The notes below the pieces were generated by a model. It was not told the origin of the DNA, did no database searches, and worked only from the letters and a program-made list of their open reading frames with translations. A stretch of 29,988 nucleotides of DNA from JAGLQQ01 sp043806135. GTDB lineage: Bacteria > Omnitrophota > Gorgyraeia > B26-G9. The position numbers and the translations under genes are program-made. Below are positions 6,978-12,489 of this stretch, piece by piece (position 1 is the stretch's first letter; the number at the start of each line of letters is the position of its first letter). Where the stretch lies: positions 1-29,988 of the forward strand of contig JAZDHG010000062.1 of the NCBI GenBank assembly GCA_043806135.1, written 5' to 3'.

Positions 6978-8951
6978 ATGTGCGGCATCGTTGGATATAT
7001 CGGAGATAAGAACGCGGCAACAATACTGATTGAAGGGTTACGTTCTCTTGAATATAGAGGTTATGACTCAGCCGGTATTGCAATCATTGATAAAAAAAAG
7101 CGTCTTTTTCTTCTTAAAAAGGCAGGAAAGCTGAAGACACTTTCTGATGCCCTTATTAATCGCCATGTAACAGGTGATCTTGGTATCGGTCATACCCGCT
7201 GGGCAACGCATGGTGAACCAAATGAAGCCAATGCCCATCCACATTACGGCAATACACGCAATTTCCTTGTTGTACATAACGGTATTATCGAAAATCATCA
7301 TGAATTAAGGCAGCAGCTTAGAAAAGACGGGCACAGATTTTCATCGCAAACAGATACTGAAGTTGTTGCGCATTTAGTAGAAAAATTTTACAAAGGCGAT
7401 TTGCTTCAGGCTGTATGCCGCACCATAGGTTGTCTTAAGGGTAGCTTCGCTCTTGGGTTTATTTGCATGCATGAACCGGATGTGCTTATTGCGACCCGAA
7501 AAGACAGCCCGCTTATTGTCGGCTTAGGAAAAGGGGAAAATTTCATCGCCTCGGATGTGCCGGCTATACTATCGCGCACACGCGATATTATATATTTGGA
7601 TAATAATGAAATCGCCAGGATCACTAAAAATGAAGTGAAAGTATTTGATTCAAAGTGCCGGCCAATTAAAAAGAAAATGGTTAGAATCAACTGGAATGCC
7701 GATAGCGCTGAAAAAGCCGGGTTCGCGCATTTTATGATCAAAGAAATTGAAGAGCAGCCTCAGGTAATACAGCGAATCATATCTCATCGCATAAAATCAA
7801 AGCAGATTGTTTTTGAGAATATAAATTTATCTCGTGCGCAGCTTAAAAATATAACTAATATACAAATAGTTGCCTGCGGTACAGCTTATCATGCCGGATT
7901 ATGCGGTAAGTATATTTTAGAAAAAATGCTGCAGATACCTATTAATGTTGATACCTCCAGTGAATTCAGATACCGCCAGCAGATAATTGCTAAAGGCAAA
8001 ACACTGATTATACCGGTGAGCCAGTCCGGAGAAACAGCGGATACGCTGGCTAGTTTGCGTGCGGCAAAAGCAAAAGGGGCAAAAATACTCTCGATATGTA
8101 ACGTTGTAGGCAGTTCAATAGCCCGGGAATCAGACGGAGTTATCTATACGCTTGCCGGGCCTGAAATTTCAGTTGCTTCTACCAAGGCATATACAGCGCA
8201 GCTGATGACCTTTTATCTGCTTGGCTTATATCTTGCTGGGATTAAAAAAACAATTACGGCTAAAAAAATTTCGAATTATTTGAGTAAAATTAGTAAAATA
8301 CCCGCTCTTATGCAGGATACTCTAAAAATTCAGAAAAGAGTAAAAAAAATTGCTTATGAATATGTGCTCCGCTATCATTATCGTCTTGCAGAGCAGTTTA
8401 AGTTTTTAGAAGACGAGATCGTACAGTTTCAGGATCCTGCAAAAGCGCTTATGTTTGCCGAAAAATGGGCAAAACTTTCACACTCTACATACGGCCGGCG
8501 TTTTGGTGATTTTCCCTTTTTATATCTTGGCAGAAATGTAAATTATCCCAGTGCATTAGAAGGAGCTTTGAAATTAAAAGAAATAACCTATATAAGCGCA
8601 GAAGGTTATGCCGCAGGGGAGATGAAGCATGGACCTATAGCCCTTATAGATGAATTTCCTCTGGTTATTTGTATAGCCACAAAGTCCGCAGTATATGAAA
8701 AAATGCTCTCAAATATCCGGGAGATAAAGGCGCGAAAAGGTACGGTGCTTTCTATTGCGACAAAAGGCGATAAAGAGATCCAAAAGAAGGAATATTCAAA
8801 TTATTTTATTGAGATCCCTGAGATTGACGAGTTTTTCTCACCTCTGCTTGTGGCCTTGCCGCTACAGCTGCTTGCCTATTATATTGCGGTTGGCCTTAAT
8901 TGTGACGTAGATCAGCCCCGAAATCTTGCCAAAAGTGTAACCGTCGAGTAA
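6978..8951 (+). CDS. glmS: glutamine-fructose-6-phosphate aminotransferase with an extra segment in the second sugar-isomerase domain
   Basis: 657 residues. It makes glucosamine-6-P from fructose-6-P and glutamine, the entry step to peptidoglycan and lipid A sugars. Cys2 (MCGIVGYIG) is the glutaminase nucleophile; RWATHGEPN (74-82) and HNGIIEN (100-106) complete that domain. Sugar-isomerase domain one includes CGTAYHAG (300-307) and SQSGETADT (348-356); domain two includes FLYLGRN (514-520), ALEGALKLKE and the C-terminal DQPRNLAKSVTVE. It is about 48 residues longer than the usual 609. The excess falls at about 463-508, a Tyr/Phe/Lys-rich helical stretch where other GlmS proteins have a short linker. 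AGGAG precedes ATG 6978. Confidence 0.96.
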   Translation: MCGIVGYIGDKNAATILIEGLRSLEYRGYDSAGIAIIDKKKRLFLLKKAGKLKTLSDALINRHVTGDLGIGHTRWATHGEPNEANAHPHYGNTRNFLVVHNGIIENHHELRQQLRKDGHRFSSQTDTEVVAHLVEKFYKGDLLQAVCRTIGCLKGSFALGFICMHEPDVLIATRKDSPLIVGLGKGENFIASDVPAILSRTRDIIYLDNNEIARITKNEVKVFDSKCRPIKKKMVRINWNADSAEKAGFAHFMIKEIEEQPQVIQRIISHRIKSKQIVFENINLSRAQLKNITNIQIVACGTAYHAGLCGKYILEKMLQIPINVDTSSEFRYRQQIIAKGKTLIIPVSQSGETADTLASLRAAKAKGAKILSICNVVGSSIARESDGVIYTLAGPEISVASTKAYTAQLMTFYLLGLYLAGIKKTITAKKISNYLSKISKIPALMQDTLKIQKRVKKIAYEYVLRYHYRLAEQFKFLEDEIVQFQDPAKALMFAEKWAKLSHSTYGRRFGDFPFLYLGRNVNYPSALEGALKLKEITYISAEGYAAGEMKHGPIALIDEFPLVICIATKSAVYEKMLSNIREIKARKGTVLSIATKGDKEIQKKEYSNYFIEIPEIDEFFSPLLVALPLQLLAYYIAVGLNCDVDQPRNLAKSVTVE

Positions 8952-9054
8952 TGTATGTCCCTTGTAGATGCCTCAATAGCTTGTTTTTAATAGGCAGTTT
9001 CTGCATAGCGTCGAATCAATCGGGTTAGGATCATTTTAAAATAGAAGCTTTTAG

Positions 9055-9083
9055 TTGACAAAAGAAATAAATTAGGATAAATT
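9055..9083 (+). promoter_or_regulatory. promoter of tRNA-Val
   Basis: A perfect -35 TTGACA (9055-9060), 17-base spacer and TAAATT (9078-9083). The start point would be near 9090, nine bases before the mature tRNA. Confidence 0.75.
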
Positions 9084-9098
9084 AGGTTCTCTAATCAC

Positions 9099-9175
9099 GG
9101 GCGCGTAGCACAGTTGGTTAGAGCATCTCCCTTACAAGGAGAGGGTCGTAGGTTCGAGTCCTACCGCGCCCACCA
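9099..9175 (+). tRNA. tRNA-Val (anticodon UAC), CCA encoded
   Basis: Acceptor GGGCGCG pairs with CGCGCCC; D-arm GCAC/GAGC region; anticodon arm TCTCC-CTTACAA-GGAGA with anticodon TAC; T-arm GTAGG-TTCGAGT-CCTAC; discriminator A and CCA at 9173-9175. All four arms fold fully. It reads GUA and, with wobble, other Val codons. Its last 20 bases plus three following bases recur at 9341-9363. Confidence 0.97.
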
Positions 9176-9363
9176 TTGATTCATAATCTTAGACTCGAAG
9201 CAAGCGAACGCCGACCTTATGGGAGGAGTAGCGAGCAGCCATGAACCAGAACGAAGTTCGGTACATGGCGTGGAGTGTGAGCGGAAGTGAGCGCAGGGGA
9301 GCCGACGCAGTGAACAACACGATGTTGAGAACGAAGTGGGCGAGTCCTACCGCGCCCACCATT
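9155..9363. repeat. 23-bp direct repeat of the tRNA-Val 3' end (9155-9177 and 9341-9363)
   Basis: The segment starting CGAGTCCTACC and ending GCGCCCACCATT occurs inside the tRNA and again 186 bases on, without the 5' part of a tRNA. Duplication of a tRNA 3' end is the classic footprint of site-specific integration. The 163 bases between the copies hold no gene, so if it is an attachment-site pair the element has gone; a simple local duplication is the alternative. Confidence 0.7.
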
Positions 9364-9543
9364 CGACTCGTCGCTTGAGCTCCTCGCTCATGGCGAGCCA
9401 TTGGTGATAGGAAAAAAGTATTGAAGTCGACTCGAAGCTGTTGCTTCTCGCTCATGGCGAGCCATTAGCAGGGATAATATTTTTGATATATTCCTCTCGG
9501 TTACAAGATTAACCTCGAGGTCAATTTTACAAAGCAAAATTGA
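9178..9543. repeat. gene-less, repeat-rich spacer between tRNA-Val and tRNA-Asp
   Basis: I see no gene here. A 30-base hairpin occupies 9238-9269: GCCATG/CATGGC, an A/A mismatch, ACC/GGT, a bulged A, then GAAC/GTTC closed by GAA. The 20-mer CTCGCTCATGGCGAGCCATT occurs twice, at 9383-9402 and 9447-9466, each preceded by CGACTCG and each able to fold (CTCGC/GCGAG); the period is 64 bases. ACCTCGAGGT is at 9512-9521, and TCAATTTT/AAAATTGA (9521-9528 with 9536-9543) ends exactly where tRNA-Asp begins. Confidence 0.7.
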
Positions 9544-9621
9544 GGGGCCGTAGTTCAGCTGGTTTAGAACGTCGGATTGTCGATCCGAAGGTCGCGGGTT
9601 CGAACCCCGTCGGCCCCGCCA
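9544..9621 (+). tRNA. tRNA-Asp (anticodon GUC), CCA encoded
   Basis: Acceptor GGGGCCG pairs with CGGCCCC; anticodon arm TCGGA-TTGTCGA-TCCGA with anticodon GTC; T-arm GCGGG-TTCGAAC-CCCGT; discriminator G, as expected for Asp; CCA at 9619-9621. A terminator follows directly. Confidence 0.97.
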
Positions 9622-9623
9622 TT

Positions 9624-9662
9624 AAATAAAAGAGCTTTCCAAATTGGAAAGCTCTTTTATTT
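9624..9662. terminator. intrinsic terminator after tRNA-Asp
   Basis: A 17-bp perfect stem, AAATAAAAGAGCTTTCC (9624-9640) against its complement at 9646-9662, over AAATT. The A/T-rich outer part supplies the U-tract in either direction. Confidence 0.9.
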
Positions 9663-10315
9663 CCAATAGGGAAAATGTAGTTTTCCCCTCTTGGTTTCAC
9701 CCCTTTCCAAAAGGAATAACTCTTAGTCAAAGAAGAAGAGGAATTATTTCCCCCTCTTCTTTAAAAATCTGTACTCCCTAAAATTGTGCGGCTATGCCAC
9801 GTTTGAATTGTTAGGTGAGAACCCATAAAAGGATTTTTTAATGAGATAGGATTTATGGAATAGGGTGAACATAAATTCGTTGTCGAATTAATCCCAAGAA
9901 CTTAGAATGTTTAACGTCTTTAGATAGGGAAGGAGGAATATTGTTCCTCATGCCATTCAAGTTTTTTCGTCTATCATCCTTGTCTTGTCCTAAAATAGGT
10001 GACACTTTTTCCAACCTCATCCCCATTTGAAACAAAAGTGTTGTCAACGCTTTTGTTTCAAATGGCATAGTTTATTTTCATGAACCATTATATTAACGCA
10101 TGTTATAAAGTTTCTATTTTTATCATTTATGCTGTTTTCAAGCGGAAAAATATTATTACGTGTAAAATTATTTGAATATCTTATCCCCATAAATATACTA
10201 GCATTGGCAAATAGTTAGCATCTTAGTCATTATTTTATGTCAACCTATTTCAGGATAGCACACTTCATCTGTCATCCGTCATCTGTCGTCTACTCTATAT
10301 CCCTTGTACCCCCCC
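9663..10315. other. long gene-less stretch with hairpins and a large palindrome
   Basis: No convincing gene was found in about 650 bases. GGGAAAA/TTTTCCC (near 9668-9686) and AAGAAGAGG/CCTCTTCTT (near 9740-9772) can form stems. A 43-bp near-perfect palindrome lies at 10023-10065. TCCTAAAATAGGTGACA (9988-10004) is, in reverse complement, almost the same as TGTCAACCTATTTCAGGA (10238-10255), which may mark remnants of insertion-sequence ends. ATCTGTC/ATCCGTC/ATCTGTC heptamers run at 10267-10287. The stretch looks like decayed intergenic DNA. Confidence 0.6.
10023..10065. repeat. 43-bp near-perfect palindrome
   Basis: The left arm CCATTTGAAACAAAAG (10023-10038) matches the right arm CTTTTGTTTCAAATGG (10050-10065). 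The centre, T-GTTG-T-CAAC-G, continues the symmetry except for one T/G position pair. As RNA it would make a stem of about 20 pairs with a minimal loop. It has no U-tract and no adjacent gene. Confidence 0.85.
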
Positions 10316-10344
10316 TTGATTAAGACTGCCGAATCTGTTATAAT
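10316..10344 (+). promoter_or_regulatory. promoter of the LsrF-like gene (upstream)
   Basis: TTGATT (10316-10321), 17-base spacer, TATAAT (10339-10344) preceded by TGT, giving an extended -10. The leader to ATG 10493 would be about 140 bases. Confidence 0.75.
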
Positions 10345-10411
10345 TACAAACTAAATTATATAAACAAAAAACATTTATTTTAAAGCAGTTTAGTTATTAA
10401 AAATTATAAAG

Positions 10412-10439
10412 TTGACGGTTACTTAGTGAGTTTTAGATA
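10412..10439 (+). promoter_or_regulatory. possible second, nearer promoter of the LsrF-like gene
   Basis: TTGACG (10412-10417), 16-base spacer, TAGATA (10434-10439). Weaker than the upstream promoter, but it would give a leader of only about 45 bases. Confidence 0.4.
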
Positions 10440-10492
10440 ACTCTAAACCAGAGTATAGTTCAGTTCAGGATGTATCATTAAAGGAGGGTAGT

Positions 10493-11293
10493 ATGGATTG
10501 GGGAATGAAAAACAGATTAAGCCGTCTTTTCCAAAAGGATGGGCATTGCTTCTTTTTACCTATTGACCATGGATATTTTCAGGGCCCGACAAGCTGCCTT
10601 GAAAATCCTCAGGAGACGATAAAGCCGCTCTTAGCTTGTTGTGATGCTTTGTTTGTTACCAGAGGAATTTTACGCGCTTGTGTAAATCCAAGCATAGACA
10701 TTCCCATAATTCTCAGAGTTTCCGGCGGAACGAGTATGGCGGGAAAGGATTTAGCTAATGAGGTGTTAACCACTTCAATAGAGGAAATTATTCGCCTTAA
10801 TGTATCTGCTGTAGGCATATCAGTTTTTATCGGCAGTGATTATGAAAAGCAGACACTTAAAAACTTATCCGATATTGTTAATATTTGTGAAAATTACGGG
10901 ATTCCGGTTATGGCAGTAACCGCTGTGGGTAAAGAGATGGAAAAAAGAGAAGCGAGATATCTTGCCCTGTGCTGCCGTATTGCCGCAGAGCTGGGAGCAA
11001 AGGTTGTAAAAACTTATTGGTGTGAAAAAGATTTTGATAAGGTTGTTAAAGGCTGCCCTGTTCCTGTGGTTATAGCAGGAGGCCCTAAATGTGAATCAGA
11101 AAAAGAAGTGTTTGAATTTGTTTATGACGGCATGCAAAACGGTTCCGTGGGAATAAATCTGGGCCGCAATGTTTGGCAAAGCCCGTATCCTGTAGCCGTG
11201 GCCAAGGCCTTGAATGCGATTATTCATAAAAAAGCTGATGTGAAAATGGCGCAGAAAATATTTAACGAAGAAAAAAATAAAAAGAAAAAATAG
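10493..11293 (+). CDS. LsrF-like class I aldolase/thiolase (DhnA-type TIM barrel)
   Basis: 266 residues. It resembles LsrF along its whole length as I recall that sequence: PIDHGYFQGPTSCLEN near 23-38, FVTRGILRACV near 54-64, a KTYW strand with the Schiff-base Lys173, VVIAGGPK and NLGRNVWQS. LsrF is the thiolase that splits phosphorylated AI-2 breakdown product, but relatives include archaeal-type fructose-bisphosphate aldolase and an aldolase of the alternative aromatic pathway. No other lsr gene is in the window, so only the fold and Schiff-base chemistry are safe. ATG 10493 follows AAAGGAGGG. The zinc dehydrogenase gene starts 12 bases downstream and probably acts in the same pathway. Confidence 0.85.
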   Translation: MDWGMKNRLSRLFQKDGHCFFLPIDHGYFQGPTSCLENPQETIKPLLACCDALFVTRGILRACVNPSIDIPIILRVSGGTSMAGKDLANEVLTTSIEEIIRLNVSAVGISVFIGSDYEKQTLKNLSDIVNICENYGIPVMAVTAVGKEMEKREARYLALCCRIAAELGAKVVKTYWCEKDFDKVVKGCPVPVVIAGGPKCESEKEVFEFVYDGMQNGSVGINLGRNVWQSPYPVAVAKALNAIIHKKADVKMAQKIFNEEKNKKKK

Positions 11294-11305
11294 TGATTTA
11301 ATATT

Positions 11306-12283
11306 ATGCTTGTTGCCGTATATCACAATAATAATGATATCCGATTGGAAGATCGTCCTGTCCCTGAGTTAGGTGAAGGAGAACTGTTAGTAAAAGTGAT
11401 GGCTAGCGGTATATGCGGAACAGATATAATGGAGTGGTACAGATTAAAAAAAGGTCCGCGTGTATTGGGGCATGAAATAGCCGGATATGTAATAAACTCA
11501 AAATCAGAACGTTTTAAAAAGGGTGAGCGTGTTTTTGTTAGTCACCATGTTCCTTGCAATAGCTGTAAGTATTGTTTGGCTGGCCATCATACTGCTTGTG
11601 ATGCTCTGCATGCCGGGAATTTTGAGCCGGGTGGTTTTAGCGAATTTATCAGAGCTCCCAAAGAAAACGTCGATTATGGCACATATATTTTACCGGATAA
11701 TGTAACTTATGAAGAAGGCACTATGATCGAACCGCTGGCCTGTGTTATCAGAGGACAGCATGTTATTGATGTGCAGAAGGATCAGACAGTACTTGTTTTA
11801 GGAAGCGGTATCTCAGGGCTTATGAACATACAGCTTGCAAAATTAAAAGGAGCCCGGGTTATTGCAACTGATATTGATGCATACCGTTTACGCAAAGCAA
11901 GAGAGTTTGGAGCTGATGAAGTAATAAACGCAATTAAAAAAATGTCACTAAAAGCAGATAAAGTGATCGTGTGTACCGGAGCGTACTCAGCAATCGAACA
12001 GGCCTTTGCGAATATTGATAAAAAAGGGATAATTCTGCTTTTTGCCGTGCCAAACGAGGACATAAAGATACCAAATGTAGATGTATGGAGGAACGAGCTT
12101 ACGATAACATCCTCTTATGGAGCAGCCCCGGCTGATCTGGAGGAGTCCCTGAATATGATAAAAAATAAAGATATTCCAGTGGAAAAATTGATTTCACATA
12201 GAGTTTCTCTTAAGGACATACAGCAGGGGTTTAAAATTGCATCAGAGGCCAAAGAGTCGTTAAAAGTTGTTGTAAAACCTTAG
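11306..12283 (+). CDS. zinc-dependent medium-chain alcohol/polyol dehydrogenase
   Basis: 325 residues. Catalytic zinc ligands are Cys37 (GICGTD), His56-Glu57 (GHE) and probably Glu142 (IEPLACV). Structural zinc ligands are Cys84, 87, 90 and 98 (CNSCKYC then C). The Rossmann motif is GSGISG at 166-171, followed by an acidic residue in ATDID that favours NAD over NADP. It is closest to sorbitol/threonine-dehydrogenase-type enzymes, shorter than most (340-350). The substrate is unknown; pairing with the LsrF-like gene suggests it oxidises or reduces a hydroxyketone or sugar-like intermediate. No clear ribosome site precedes the ATG, so translation may be coupled to the gene 12 bases upstream. 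Confidence 0.88.
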   Translation: MLVAVYHNNNDIRLEDRPVPELGEGELLVKVMASGICGTDIMEWYRLKKGPRVLGHEIAGYVINSKSERFKKGERVFVSHHVPCNSCKYCLAGHHTACDALHAGNFEPGGFSEFIRAPKENVDYGTYILPDNVTYEEGTMIEPLACVIRGQHVIDVQKDQTVLVLGSGISGLMNIQLAKLKGARVIATDIDAYRLRKAREFGADEVINAIKKMSLKADKVIVCTGAYSAIEQAFANIDKKGIILLFAVPNEDIKIPNVDVWRNELTITSSYGAAPADLEESLNMIKNKDIPVEKLISHRVSLKDIQQGFKIASEAKESLKVVVKP

Positions 12284-12321
12284 GTTTTTTGTGTATTAGT
12301 ATTGGTTTTGTAGTGAAAAAT

Positions 12322-12358
12322 AGACATCCTATAATGAGAAAGCAGATGGATGTCTTGA
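12322..12358 (+). promoter_or_regulatory. repeated hairpin A, copy 1 (before pckG)
   Basis: AGACATCC (12322-12329) pairs with GGATGTCT (12348-12355), followed by TGA. It shares 31 of 37 positions with copy 2 at 14367-14403; both 18-base stretches between the GGATGTCT arms begin TATAA and contain AG.AAGCA. It lies 38 bases after the dehydrogenase stop. It lacks a U-tract, so it is not a simple terminator. A promoter reading TTGTAG, 16 bases, TATAAT (12308-12335) could overlap its left part. Confidence 0.65.
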
Positions 12359-12397
12359 ACTTAAAGTCCTATTTGGCAATAAAATCTGCCAAGTGCG

Positions 12398-12417
12398 AAG
12401 ATTAATGGTTTAATCTT
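12398..12417 (+). promoter_or_regulatory. AT-rich hairpin in the pckG leader, absent before purC
   Basis: AAGATTAA (12398-12405) pairs with TTAATCTT (12410-12417) over TGGT. TTGGCA/TGCCAA (12373-12378 with 12387-12392) forms another small stem just upstream. This material separates hairpins A and B here, whereas before purC they are only 26 bases apart. Confidence 0.5.
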
Positions 12418-12445
12418 TGTAATCTATTAATAACCGTTGTAATCA

Positions 12446-12484
12446 GGTATAATCCAGCTGATGTATGAGGATTATACCAGGAGG
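12446..12484 (+). promoter_or_regulatory. repeated hairpin B, copy 1, plus Shine-Dalgarno of pckG
   Basis: GGTATAATCC (12446-12455) pairs perfectly with GGATTATACC (12469-12478) over a 13-base loop, AGCTGATGTATGA. AGGAGG (12479-12484) follows without a gap, and ATG 12490 is five bases later. The same stem, a loop of the same length sharing 9 of 13 bases, and the same placement occur before purC. A stem stacked on the ribosome site is a plausible translation switch or protein-binding site. It can also be read as a DNA operator palindrome. Confidence 0.7.
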
Positions 12485-12489
12485 AAGTG

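Noticed and set aside
9527..9730. Minus-strand frame with the peptide AGPTGFEPATFGS across tRNA-Asp
   Set aside because: This peptide is the well-known antisense translation of tRNA genes and recurs in databases as a false protein.
9853..10068. 71-residue minus-strand frame starting inside the 43-bp palindrome
   Set aside because: No recognisable domain, its first 15 codons are palindrome sequence, and no promoter or ribosome site is evident.
10267..10290. Three heptamers ATCTGTC/ATCCGTC/ATCTGTC as a possible small CRISPR or iteron array
   Set aside because: Too few and too short, no spacers, no cas or rep gene; simple tandem slippage is enough.
12274..12290. AAAACC/GGTTTT followed by T as a terminator after the zinc dehydrogenase
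   Set aside because: The stem is only six A/T-rich pairs and includes the stop codon; too weak to annotate.
12448..12453. TATAAT inside hairpin B read as a -10 box (also at 14432-14437)
   Set aside because: No acceptable -35 lies 16-18 bases upstream in either copy, and the start point would fall in the hairpin; kept only as a possibility for an operator.
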